A stretch of 64,000 nucleotides of DNA from Pseudomonas farsensis (lineage in GTDB: Bacteria > Pseudomonadota > Gammaproteobacteria > Pseudomonadales > Pseudomonadaceae). The notes under the pieces are model-generated. The model ran no database searches and was not told the origin of the DNA. It saw only the letters and a program-made list of their open reading frames with translations. Below are positions 52,655-64,000 of this stretch, piece by piece; position 1 is the stretch's first letter; each line of letters begins with the position of its first letter. Position numbers and translations under genes: made by a program. The stretch covers positions 1,374,001-1,438,000 of the forward strand of contig NZ_JABWRF020000001.1 in assembly GCF_014268805.2 (NCBI RefSeq), in the 5' to 3' direction.

Positions 52655-53200
52655 ATGGCTCAGGAGCAACGTCCCAGCGGCGCCCCCTTCAAACGGCTGT
52701 TTTTTGCACTGCCCATCAGTGATGCCCAGCGCCGCGACCTGGCCCATTGGCGCCGCGGTCTGGCCTTGCGCAGTGGCAAGCCCGTGCCGGCTGACAATTT
52801 CCATGTGACCTTGCTGTTTCTGGGCGATATCGACGCGGCGCAGGTGCCGGCGATTTGTGCGGCGGTAGAGCTGCTGGAGCGCCGCCCGCCGCCCGTGCGC
52901 CTGGTGCTCGACCGCCTGCAGGCATGGCCACGCGCTGGCGCGTTGGTGTTGGCGCCACAGCAGAACCCGCCGGCCTTGCTGCAACTGGTGTATGCGCTAC
53001 AGCAGGCACTGCTGCCGCTGGGGTTTGCGGTTGCCAGTCGCGAGTACCGGCCGCACCTGACCTTGTCGCGCGACTATCGCGGCGAGCCGCCCGAGGCCGC
53101 AGAAGCGCCGGTGTTCTTTCTCAATGCGCGGCGCTTTGCCTTGTATGAGTCGCGCAAGGGGAGTTATTTGCCGTTGGCCGAGTGGGCGTTGGATGGCTGA
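52655..53200 (+). CDS. thpR: RNA 2',3'-cyclic phosphodiesterase (2H family)
   Basis: A 181-residue protein with both 2H motifs: FHVTLLFLG (His50-Val-Thr52) and HLTLSRDY (His134-Leu-Thr136). These define the ThpR/LigT family, which opens 2',3'-cyclic phosphates on RNA ends to 2'-phosphates. AAGGAG precedes the ATG. Length fits the family. It is transcribed alone, convergent with the AraC gene. Confidence 0.9.
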   Translation: MAQEQRPSGAPFKRLFFALPISDAQRRDLAHWRRGLALRSGKPVPADNFHVTLLFLGDIDAAQVPAICAAVELLERRPPPVRLVLDRLQAWPRAGALVLAPQQNPPALLQLVYALQQALLPLGFAVASREYRPHLTLSRDYRGEPPEAAEAPVFFLNARRFALYESRKGSYLPLAEWALDG

Positions 53201-53245
53201 GTGGCGTTGAAACCGCGCCGCAACTCGCACTTTGGAGAAGCTGAG

Positions 53246-54151
53246 TTAGACCGGCAAACTCTGATACGGCTGCTCTTCCCCCGGGCTACGTTGAAACTCG
53301 CGCTTGTACTCGCGGCTGAACTGCGAGGTGCTCTGGTAACCCACGCGGTGCGCCACCTGCGCCACGCCCAGCCCTTCACCGATCAGCATCTGCTGCGCCT
53401 TGAGCAAGCGCAGGCGCTTGAGGTACTGCATGGGGGCCAGGTCGGTGGCGCGTTTGAAATGTTCGTGGAAGGTCGACACGCTCATGTTGGCGCGCCCAGC
53501 CAGTTCGTCCACACCCAGCGGTTCGGCGTAGTGAGCGCGTAGGTAGGCCATGGCGGCGCCGATGCGGGCAAAGTGCCCCTGCTGTTCTACCAGCGCGCGC
53601 AACACCCCGGCCTGCGGGCCGCGCAGGGCGGTATAGAGCACCTCGCGGACCCGCGCAGCGCCCAGCACCTTGGCATCGAGCGGGTCTTGCAAGCAGTGCA
53701 ACAGGCGCTCGACGCTGGCGCGCATGGCGCCATCCAGCGCTGCCGAGCTCATCGACTGCGGCGTTTGCACCTGCACCGCTGGGTCTGGCGCCAGGTTCAT
53801 GCTTTGCACCAGTTCGCCCAGCATGGCGCGGTCGATGGCCACGGCGACGCCCAGCAGCGGCGCCTCGCGGGTGGCAAAGGTTTCGCACATGAACGGCACT
53901 GACAACGCCTGCACCAGATAATGCCCGGCGCCGTACTCGAGGGTGCGCGGCCCCAGGCGCGCCAACTTGCTGCCCTGGGCGAGGATGATCAGGCTGGGTT
54001 CGTAGATCTGCGGGCTGCTGGCCACGTAATGGTCCCAAGTCAGTACCTGGACTTCGGGCAGCGCCGTGGGCACGAAGCCGGGGCGGGTGGCGAGGCTGCG
54101 GATCAGGGTGCAGAGTGTGGCGTTGGCATCCACGTGGCGAGTCAGGTGCAT
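53246..54151 (-). CDS. AraC-family regulator (AraC_N type, YqhC-like), divergent from the alcohol dehydrogenase
   Basis: A 301-residue protein. Its first 200 residues are the AraC_N-type sensor (VQVLTWDHYVASSPQIYEPS, VSVPFMCETFATREAPLLGV), as in YqhC. The last 100 carry two HTHs (LGVDELAGRANMSVSTFHEH; GVAQVAHRVGYQSTSQFSRE). YqhC-type proteins activate aldehyde-reducing enzymes in response to aldehydes. The divergent alcohol dehydrogenase 177 bases away fits that, so a shared promoter region is likely. Confidence 0.86.
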   Translation of the reverse strand: MHLTRHVDANATLCTLIRSLATRPGFVPTALPEVQVLTWDHYVASSPQIYEPSLIILAQGSKLARLGPRTLEYGAGHYLVQALSVPFMCETFATREAPLLGVAVAIDRAMLGELVQSMNLAPDPAVQVQTPQSMSSAALDGAMRASVERLLHCLQDPLDAKVLGAARVREVLYTALRGPQAGVLRALVEQQGHFARIGAAMAYLRAHYAEPLGVDELAGRANMSVSTFHEHFKRATDLAPMQYLKRLRLLKAQQMLIGEGLGVAQVAHRVGYQSTSQFSREYKREFQRSPGEEQPYQSLPV

Positions 54152-54328
54152 GGTCTACCTGGGGCAGAGAATCGGACAGTGCGATCTTCGCAGAATAGCC
54201 GGTCAGCGCCAGCAGCTTTTAGCTGGTTCGGAGAATCAGGCATGCATACCGGAGAATCGGCGGTGGGCGAGGGCGGCTTGATTGCGCAAAATGGTTTGCC
54301 TGAACCGTTTCACTTTAGGAGGCCCTGC

Positions 54329-55381
54329 ATGTACACAGCCATCGGTTATGCCGCGCAAACCCCAACCAGCCCTCTGGCTCCCATGACCTTCGAACGCCGC
54401 AGCCCGCGCGCCGACGATGTGGCCATCGAAATTCTCTACTGTGGCGTATGTCACTCTGACATCCACCAGGCCCGCAACGAGTGGGGCATCGCGGTGTACC
54501 CGCTGATGCCGGGCCACGAGATCGTTGGCCGGGTTACCGCTGTGGGCGCCGAAGTCAGCCGCTACAAGGTTGGCGACCTGGTTGGCGTCGGCTGCATGGT
54601 CGACTCGTGCCGCCAGTGCGCAGCCTGCCGCCAGGATGAGGAGCAGTACTGCCTTGAAGGCCCGACCATGACCTATGCCACCCCCGACCGGGTCGATGGC
54701 AGCAACACCATGGGCGGCTACTCCAACAGCATCGTGGTCAGCGAGCACTTCGTGCTACGCATCCCGCAGGGCCTGGACCTGGCCAGCGCCGCGCCTATTC
54801 TATGCGCCGGCATTACCACCTATTCGCCGCTCAAGGCCCATGGTGTAGGCCCTGGCCACAAGGTCGGTGTGCTTGGCATGGGTGGCCTGGGCCACATGGG
54901 CATCAAGTTCGCCAAGGCGCTGGGCGCCGAGGTGACGCTGTTCACCCGTTCGGCAAGCAAGGCCGAAGAGGCGCGCCGCCAAGGTGCGGACCATGTGATC
55001 GTGTCCAGCGACGAAGCGCAGATGCGCGCTGCGGCCGGGCGTTTTGATTTCCTGCTCGATACCATCCCGGTGCAACACGATCTGAACCCATACCTGCAAA
55101 CCCTGGCGTTTGGTGGCGTGCACATTCTGGTGGGCCTGATCGAGCCGATCGAGCCGCCGGTGCATGCCGCTAACCTGGTGATGCAGCGCCGGGTGCTGGC
55201 CGGGTCGTTGATCGGTGGTGTGGCCGAGACCCAGGAAGTGCTGGAATTCTGCGCCGAGCACGGCATTACCTGCGATATCGAGATGCTGGATATCCGCCAG
55301 ATCAACGAAGCCTACGAACGCATGATTGCCGGTGATGTGAAGTACCGCTTCGTCATCGACATGGCAACCCTGCAGGCCTGA
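54329..55381 (+). CDS. Zinc-dependent alcohol dehydrogenase (YahK/CAD type)
   Basis: A 350-residue medium-chain dehydrogenase. The catalytic zinc site is GVCHSD (Cys41) and GHEIVG (His63-Glu64). The structural zinc is Cys94, Cys97, Cys100 and Cys108 (DSCRQCAACRQDEEQYC). The Rossmann segment GVLGMGGLGHMGIKFAKALG is followed by FTRSASK. The residues after the second strand favour NADP(H), as in YahK-type aldehyde reductases. An AGGAGG site precedes ATG 54329, which fixes the start; the frame is open far upstream. It is divergent from the YqhC-like regulator. Confidence 0.9.
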   Translation: MYTAIGYAAQTPTSPLAPMTFERRSPRADDVAIEILYCGVCHSDIHQARNEWGIAVYPLMPGHEIVGRVTAVGAEVSRYKVGDLVGVGCMVDSCRQCAACRQDEEQYCLEGPTMTYATPDRVDGSNTMGGYSNSIVVSEHFVLRIPQGLDLASAAPILCAGITTYSPLKAHGVGPGHKVGVLGMGGLGHMGIKFAKALGAEVTLFTRSASKAEEARRQGADHVIVSSDEAQMRAAAGRFDFLLDTIPVQHDLNPYLQTLAFGGVHILVGLIEPIEPPVHAANLVMQRRVLAGSLIGGVAETQEVLEFCAEHGITCDIEMLDIRQINEAYERMIAGDVKYRFVIDMATLQA

Positions 55382-55581
55382 TCGCGAGGCCGAGTGCGCC
55401 TGTGATGGCCCTATCGCAGGCTGGCGCCACAAAGAGGTGTGTCTGGCGAGAACAGGCTTGTACATAACCACAGAATTTCCCACAGAGACCGCGTCAGCTG
55501 CGATATTGGCGTCTTGCCCAGATCCCTGTGGGAGATCACCCAGCCCTTCCGGGCTGCGCTGTCGCGCAGAGAACTGGGCAC

Positions 55582-55654
55582 CGTGGGAGCGGGCTTGCCC
55601 CGCGATGCGATGCTGGCAGTGCTATCGCTATCGCGGGGCAAGCCCGCTCCCACG
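55582..55654. repeat. REP-type inverted repeat
   Basis: CGTGGGAGCGGGCTTGCCCC and its complement form 24-bp arms (55582-55605 and 55631-55654) around about 25 bases. It is the common P. putida REP pair. The 364-bp gap 55382-55745 around it holds no gene that I can see. Confidence 0.85.
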
Positions 55655-55745
55655 TTTCGATGTAAATCAGTCAGTTAGCGTTTGTCCTATGAGAGCTGGC
55701 GACAGCCTGCGATAGGGCCATCACAGGCTGCCCCACCCTCACGGC

Positions 55746-59318
<3,573 letters not shown>

Positions 59319-59328
<10 letters not shown>

Positions 59329-60539
59329 AACCCCATCTGCACCGGGGCCTGCGGCTCGCGCAGCCTTGCGCGCAACAGGCCGCTGCGCAGTTCTGCCTGC
59401 GCCGGGCGATAGTCGCTGGTGACGATAAAGGGCCGGGCTTTGTCCAGCACGCAGCGCAGTTGAATCAAATCGTCGTAACGGATACGCCGCTCGCGACGCA
59501 ATGCCACCAGGCGCTGCACGCTGCGCAGGCCGATGCCCGGGATGCGCGCCAGCAGCGCCGGCTCGGCGCGGTTTACATCCAGCGGGAAGACTTCGCGGTT
59601 GGCCAGCGCCCAGGCAAGCTTTGGGTCGATGTCCAGCGCCAGGTTGCCCACTTCACCGAGTAACTCACCGGCCTTGTAGCCATAACCGCGCAGCAGGAAG
59701 TCGGCCTGGTACAGGCGGTGTTCGCGTAGCAGCGGCGGGGCGGCCAACGGCACACTGCCGGGGCTGTCGGGGATCGGACTGAAGGCTGAGTAATACACGC
59801 GCTTGAGGCCAAACCCTTGGTACAGCGATTCAGCGTTGCGCAGCAGGGTGCTGTCATCGGTGGCGTCGGCGCCGACAATTACTTGGGTGCTTTGCCCGGC
59901 AGGCGTGAAGCGCGGTGCGCGCGGCTCATTGGCCACCGCCTGCTGGCCCTGATAGATCACGCCCATGGCCTGGCGAATGGTGCTGGCTTGTTTTTCCGGC
60001 GCCAGCAGTTTGAGGCTGGCATCGGTGGGCAATTCGATATTGACACTGAGCCGGTCGGCCAGGCGGCCGGCTTCTTCAATCAGCAGCGGGTCGGCGTCGG
60101 GGATGGTCTTGAGGTGGATGTAGCCGCGGAAGTTGTGTTCCTCGCGCAGCAGCCGGGCCACGCGAATCAGCTGTTCCATGGTGTAGTCGGCCGAGCGGAT
60201 GATGCCGGAGCTCAAGAACAGGCCGCTGATGCAATTGCGCCGGTAGAAGTCCAGCGTCAGGCGGACCACCTCTTCGGGGGTGAAACGTGCCCTGGGGACG
60301 TTGCTGGAGCGGCGGTTGACGCAATACTGGCAGTCGTACAGGCAAAAGTTGGTCAGCAGCACTTTGAGCAGCGAAACACAGCGCCCATCGGGGGTATAGC
60401 TGTGGCAGATGCCCATGCCGTCGGTAGCGCCAAGGCCATCACGCCCGCGCGAACTACGCTTGGGCGCGCCGCTGCTGGCGCAGGAGGCGTCGTACTTGGC
60501 GGCGTCGGCGAGGATGCCGAGTTTGGCGATAAGTTGCAT
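59319..60539 (-). CDS. Radical SAM putative DNA modification/repair protein (TIGR03916)
   Basis: A 406-residue protein. The radical SAM cluster is CLYDCQYC (Cys66, Cys70, Cys73, spacing CX3CX2C). It is followed by a TIM-barrel part (LFLSSGIIRSADYTMEQLIR). The C-terminal helix-hairpin-helix LARIPGIGLRSVQRLVALRR fits DNA binding. The start MQLIAKLGILADAAKYDASC is family-typical and chosen at 60539. An upstream in-frame ATG at 60569 would lie inside a candidate LexA box. The partner gene follows with an overlap. Confidence 0.9.
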
Positions 60540-60557
60540 GGGCGCAATCCAGTAATA

Positions 60558-60573
60558 CTGAGTATTCATACAG
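60558..60573 (-). promoter_or_regulatory. Candidate LexA (SOS) box upstream of the radical SAM gene
   Basis: On the - strand CTGTATGAATACTCAG matches the SOS consensus CTG-N10-CAG, and 12 of 16 bases match CTGTATATATATACAG. It is 18 bases before the chosen start, so LexA could block the promoter. The 60574-60784 gap has no gene. Confidence 0.55.
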
Positions 60574-60784
60574 TATTTCGAGATTGTTCTGATAGCAAGC
60601 GCCAGTTGTCGAAATGCCTGACTGATTCAGTAGGCCAACGGCATCGCCAATTTGTTTGTCGAGTGTGTGAATTCTAACGAGTCAGCGATCTTCTTCAGGG
60701 TGAGATGGGCTGGGGAGCTGGGACCTTCTTAAGATGAGGCTGTGGTCCAGACCGGGCTTTTCTTCGCTCTATGTAGGCCACATC

Positions 60785-62023
60785 CTATGAGTTTATCTCG
60801 CGCTGCTTACTGCCTATCCCCAGCGCCCCTGTCAGCCGCCGAGCCCGCCAGCGCCACCCCAGCCGCCCCAGGCTGATCGCCCAATTGATCAGTGCCAGCA
60901 GCAGTACCACCTCAAGCAACCCAGCCACCCCAGCCTGCTCGATGACCTGCCCGGCCAGCCACGGAAAACCGAATACACCGATAAAGTACGCCAGGCTGAA
61001 CAGCACCAATGCCTGGGCCATATGACCAGCCGGTGCCTGATTGGCAGCCTGGCCGTTGATTACCGAGTAGGTCAGCCCGTAGCCCACCCCCAGCACCGCT
61101 GCGGCCAGCACATACGCGGCGCCGCTGTACACGGTAAAGCTCAGCATCAAGACCGCCAGCACCATCAGCCCGCTGAGCAGGCAGGCAAACAGGTACGGGT
61201 CGCGCTTGACGATCAGCCCCGCTACCAGCAGGCGGCAGCTGATGGCGGCGCAGGTAAAACCCACGAAGAACAGCGAATAGTCGAGTTGCCGCGCGGCTGC
61301 ATAACTGGTCTGAAAACTCGACAACCCAGCAAAAATGGCGCCGCCCAGGCCGACCATGATGATCGGGAACACTGCCGGTGACGCCAGCACCCGCAGTACC
61401 GCGCGCAGGCTCAGCCGGCTCGCACCAAGCGGCCCCACGCCGGCCTGGGCCTGGCGCAGCGGCGCGGCGATGGCAACGAACAGCAGCCCGCCCAGCACGC
61501 TGGCACAAGCGGCGCTGACGAACGCAGTTTCGAGGGGCAGGCCGAGGGCTTCGAAGATACGCCCGGTCAGTGGCCCGCTGCCGATGCCGGTCATCATGCT
61601 GCCCGAAAGCAGGGCGAAGTACTTCATCCGTTGCGACGGCTCGATGGTCATCGCTACGATGATTGGGCCGAGGGTGTAGAACGTGCCCCAGCCAAACCCC
61701 AGCAGCACGCCGAACGGCAGCAGCACGTTGGCCTGCGCCGGTGCCCAGGCAAAGCCCAGGCAGGCCCCGGCCAGCAACAGTGCCGCGCCGGCGACGGTGC
61801 GGGGTGCGCCGATGCGGTCGCTGAGGTGCCCGCAGGAAACCACCGCCACGAAGGTGCTGAGCATGGCACTGGCAATCACCTTTCCGGCATCCGACTCGCC
61901 GCCGCCGTGGGCGGCCATTAGTTTGGCCAGCAGGAAGGTGCAGCCGTATGACAGCGAAAGCAGGAAACTGGCCAGGCAGAACAGCGCGAACAGGCGCTGC
62001 GGGGCAGGGGTAGGCGCGGTCAT
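60785..62023 (-). CDS. MFS transporter
   Basis: A 412-residue protein with 12 hydrophobic helices. The MFS motif A-like loop GHLSDRIGAPRTVAGAALLL lies between helices 2 and 3, and a long polar loop separates the halves. No substrate signature is recognised. The ATG 62023 follows AAGAGA; the frame is open upstream. It lies 99 bases after lspA on the same strand. Confidence 0.8.
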   Translation of the reverse strand: MTAPTPAPQRLFALFCLASFLLSLSYGCTFLLAKLMAAHGGGESDAGKVIASAMLSTFVAVVSCGHLSDRIGAPRTVAGAALLLAGACLGFAWAPAQANVLLPFGVLLGFGWGTFYTLGPIIVAMTIEPSQRMKYFALLSGSMMTGIGSGPLTGRIFEALGLPLETAFVSAACASVLGGLLFVAIAAPLRQAQAGVGPLGASRLSLRAVLRVLASPAVFPIIMVGLGGAIFAGLSSFQTSYAAARQLDYSLFFVGFTCAAISCRLLVAGLIVKRDPYLFACLLSGLMVLAVLMLSFTVYSGAAYVLAAAVLGVGYGLTYSVINGQAANQAPAGHMAQALVLFSLAYFIGVFGFPWLAGQVIEQAGVAGLLEVVLLLALINWAISLGRLGWRWRARRLTGALGIGSKQREINS

Positions 62024-62122
62024 ACAGGCGTCTCTTTTTATAGGTGTGGCAGCTATAACAGAGCGTGCAGCCGTTTCAGGTATGAACATCGCGACCTTGA
62101 GGTTAGCGCCCGATCACCTTAT

Positions 62123-62608
62123 TCAGCTTTGTGGCTTTTTCAGGCCTGTCCACAGCAGCACACCGGCACCGGCCATGATCGCAATGTCGGCGAGGTTGAA
62201 CACGCCGGTGTGCAGCGGCCCGAGGTTGAGCACCAGGTAGTCGACCACATGGCCGTCGCGGGTCACCCGGTCGATCAGGTTGGCAATACCGCCCATGGCG
62301 ATGAAATACGCCGCACCTGCCTTGAGGGGGGTGGCTGCCCAGTTGCGCAGTGCCCAGACAATCGCCCAGCAGCACACCACGCCAACCATGGCCACGAAGA
62401 TCAATTGCTTTACCAGCGGCGACAGGCCGGCGCCCAGGCTCAGGAAGGCGCCGGGGTTCAGGCTCAGCGCCACATCCAGCCAGGCATGCTGGTTGCCGAA
62501 CACATAGCTGTGGGACTTGAGGCCTACCAGGGCGATGAGCTTGACCCACTGGTCGAGCATGATGAAAGCGACACCCAGGATCAGGGTGAGGGTACGGCTG
62601 GAAAGCAT
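62123..62608 (-). CDS. lspA: Lipoprotein signal peptidase II, orphan LspA paralogue
   Basis: A 161-residue protein with four membrane helices. Catalytic aspartates sit in GGIANLIDRVTRDGHVVDYL and in VFNLADIAIMAGAG, the LspA C and D boxes. Its N-terminus LGVAFIMLDQWVKLIAL matches LspA. The housekeeping lspA is normally beside ileS, which is not here, so this looks like a second copy. It cleaves prolipoprotein signal peptides in the inner membrane. Confidence 0.85.
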   Translation of the reverse strand: MLSSRTLTLILGVAFIMLDQWVKLIALVGLKSHSYVFGNQHAWLDVALSLNPGAFLSLGAGLSPLVKQLIFVAMVGVVCCWAIVWALRNWAATPLKAGAAYFIAMGGIANLIDRVTRDGHVVDYLVLNLGPLHTGVFNLADIAIMAGAGVLLWTGLKKPQS

Positions 62609-62730
62609 GCAGGCGGTTCCTTCGCTGCGCAGGTCATGGCGGGGTTGCCGGCAGCGCGGCGAAGATAGCGCAGGCGTGGCCTGAACGAAAGGTCCGAGCG
62701 CCAGGGCAGTGGCTGGCCTATAGATGCAGA

Positions 62731-62757
62731 AAGGGCGCCAGATGGCGCCCTTGCGGT
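62731..62757 (-). terminator. Terminator downstream of the carboxynorspermidine dehydrogenase gene
   Basis: The stem AAGGGCGCCA / TGGCGCCCTT has a two-base loop and is followed on the - strand by TTTCT. It starts about 10 bases after the stop of the - strand gene at 62765. The gap 62609-62764 contains nothing else. Confidence 0.6.
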
Positions 62758-62764
62758 GTGTTAC

Positions 62765-64000
62765 TCAGGCTTCAGCGTCCCACGGACGGTCGCCTTTTTC
62801 ATCTTTGACACGGGTCGGCAGGCCCATTACATCAAGCGCCCTGAGGAACGGCTCGGCTGGCAGTTCCTCGACGTTGACCATGCGCCCGGCATCCCACTCG
62901 CCGCGGGCAACCAACAGCGCCGCAGCGACTGGCGGCACGCCAGCGGTGTAGGAAATGCCCTGGCTGTCGGTTTCGGCGTAGGCCTCTTCGTGGTCAGCCA
63001 CGTTGTAGATGAACACCTCGCGCGGCTGGCCGTCCTTGGTGCCTTTGACCAGGTCGCCGATGCAGGTCTTGCCGGTGTAGCCCGGGGCCAGCGAGGCTGG
63101 GTCCGGCAGCACGGCCTTGACCACTTTCAGCGGTACCACTTCCAGGCCTTCGGCGGTCTTGACCGGTTGCTCGCTGAGCAGGCCGAGGTTTTTCAGCACG
63201 GTGAACACATTGATGTAGTGCTCGCCAAAGCTCATCCAGAACCGCACGTTCGGCACGCCGAGATTCTTCGAGATCGAGTGCACTTCGTCGTGGCCGGTCA
63301 GGTACAGGTTCTGCGAACCCACTACCGGCAGGTCGTCGGTGCGCTTGACCTCGAACATGCTGTTGCTGGTCCACTGGCTGTTCTGCCAGCTCCAGACTTG
63401 CCCGGTAAACTCACGGAAGTTGATTTCCGGGTCGAAGTTGGTGGCGAAGTACTTGCCGTGGGACCCGGCATTGACGTCGAGAATGTCGATCGAATCAATG
63501 CGGTCGAAATACTGCTGCTGCGCAAGTTTTGCGTAGCTGTTCACCACACCCGGGTCGAAACCGACGCCGAGAATGGCGGTAATGTTCTTCTGCTGGCATT
63601 CCTCGAGGTGTTTCCACTCGTAGTTGCCGTACCAGGGCGGGGTTTCGCAGATCTTGCCCGGTTCTTCGTGAATTGCGGTGTCCAGATAAGCCACACCGGT
63701 ATCGATGCAGGCACGCAGCACCGACATGTTAAGGAACGCTGAGCCTACGTTGATCACGATCTGCGATTCGGTTTCGCGGATCAGTGCCTTGGTTGCCTCG
63801 ACATCGAGGGCGTTTAGCGAGAAGGCCTGGATGTCGGCGGGTACCTTGAGGCTACCCTTGGCCTTGACGCTGTCGATGATGGCCTGGCATTTGGAGATGT
63901 TCCGTGACGCAATCGCAATACGACCCAGTTCGTCGTTATGCTGTGCGCACTTGTGGGCCACCACCTTGGCGACACCTCCTGCACCAATGATAAGAACGTT
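62765..64000 (-). CDS. Carboxynorspermidine dehydrogenase / saccharopine dehydrogenase family (5' end outside window)
   Basis: A product of at least 412 residues, cut by the window end. The frame continues to position 64000, with NVLIIGAGGVAKVVAHKCAQ as its first part, a Rossmann GxGGxA loop. The body has HLEECQQKNITAILGVGFDP and TGHDEVHSISKNLGVPNVRF, typical of the carboxynorspermidine synthase/LYS1-like group. This enzyme condenses aspartate semialdehyde with a diamine and NADPH in the alternative spermidine route. The decarboxylase partner NspC is not visible and may be beyond the window. The gene ends at 62765 with TGA on the - strand. Confidence 0.85.
   Translation of the reverse strand, partial: NVLIIGAGGVAKVVAHKCAQHNDELGRIAIASRNISKCQAIIDSVKAKGSLKVPADIQAFSLNALDVEATKALIRETESQIVINVGSAFLNMSVLRACIDTGVAYLDTAIHEEPGKICETPPWYGNYEWKHLEECQQKNITAILGVGFDPGVVNSYAKLAQQQYFDRIDSIDILDVNAGSHGKYFATNFDPEINFREFTGQVWSWQNSQWTSNSMFEVKRTDDLPVVGSQNLYLTGHDEVHSISKNLGVPNVRFWMSFGEHYINVFTVLKNLGLLSEQPVKTAEGLEVVPLKVVKAVLPDPASLAPGYTGKTCIGDLVKGTKDGQPREVFIYNVADHEEAYAETDSQGISYTAGVPPVAAALLVARGEWDAGRMVNVEELPAEPFLRALDVMGLPTRVKDEKGDRPWDAEA

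Overview
The window is about 64 kb of high-GC gammaproteobacterial DNA that fits the Pseudomonas putida group. Supporting evidence is the gene set (LpxO-type lipid A hydroxylase, YghU, SotB, two TonB siderophore receptors, a second LspA), the codon use, and REP-type inverted repeats carrying a GCGGGCTTG(T/C)CCCGCG core. No database search was possible, so family names rest on motifs and recalled homologues.

Region 1 (1-20254) is the late half of a siphovirus-type prophage, all on the + strand. Its order is terminase large subunit (cut by the window start), a small two-helix membrane protein, HK97-type portal, ClpP-like prohead protease, major capsid protein, head-tail connectors, tail tube, two tail assembly chaperones in a -1 frameshift arrangement, tape measure, four tail-tip proteins ending in a J-like tip protein, a tip-associated protein, tail fibre, fibre-assembly-like protein, GH19 endolysin, and Rz with a fully nested Rz1. 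No holin was recognised.

Region 2 (20255-31988) is the accessory right end of the integrated element. It holds a low-GC membrane protein on the - strand, a small phage gene and an SRAP/YedK pseudogene. A complete contact-dependent inhibition (CDI) locus follows: cdiB, a 7-kb cdiA whose C-terminal toxin resembles DUF6883, and a small overlapping DUF4926-like immunity gene. After it come decayed prophage genes and a 47-bp copy of the 3' end of tRNA-Pro(GGG), read as the attachment site closing the element. The CDI system therefore appears to lie inside prophage DNA, bracketed by 3' ends of homologous prophage genes. To the right of the att copy is a frameshifted integrase end on the - strand, pointing to a second, decayed element at the same tRNA.

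Region 3 (32317-64000) is ordinary chromosome. In order it carries: an AraC regulator convergent with a fatty-acid-hydroxylase/sterol-desaturase-like protein; a ferrichrome-type TonB receptor; a DJ-1/PfpI protein; a CPBP protease; a membrane protein; several conserved hypotheticals; a thioesterase; a PP2C phosphatase and a lipoprotein; a second TonB receptor with a likely Fur box; a PLP-dependent dehydratase with a YheO/DauR-type regulator; an amidase; YghU; an outer-membrane barrel; a GNAT; LpxO; ThpR; an AraC divergent from a zinc alcohol dehydrogenase; a beta-propeller-like protein; SotB; a two-gene radical-SAM DNA-repair cassette with a candidate LexA box; an MFS transporter; an orphan LspA; and a carboxynorspermidine/saccharopine dehydrogenase cut by the window end.

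The observations most worth follow-up are the prophage-embedded CDI locus with its DUF6883/DUF4926 toxin-immunity pair, the tRNA-Pro att junction with the tandem integrase relic, and the candidate SOS box on the radical-SAM cassette.
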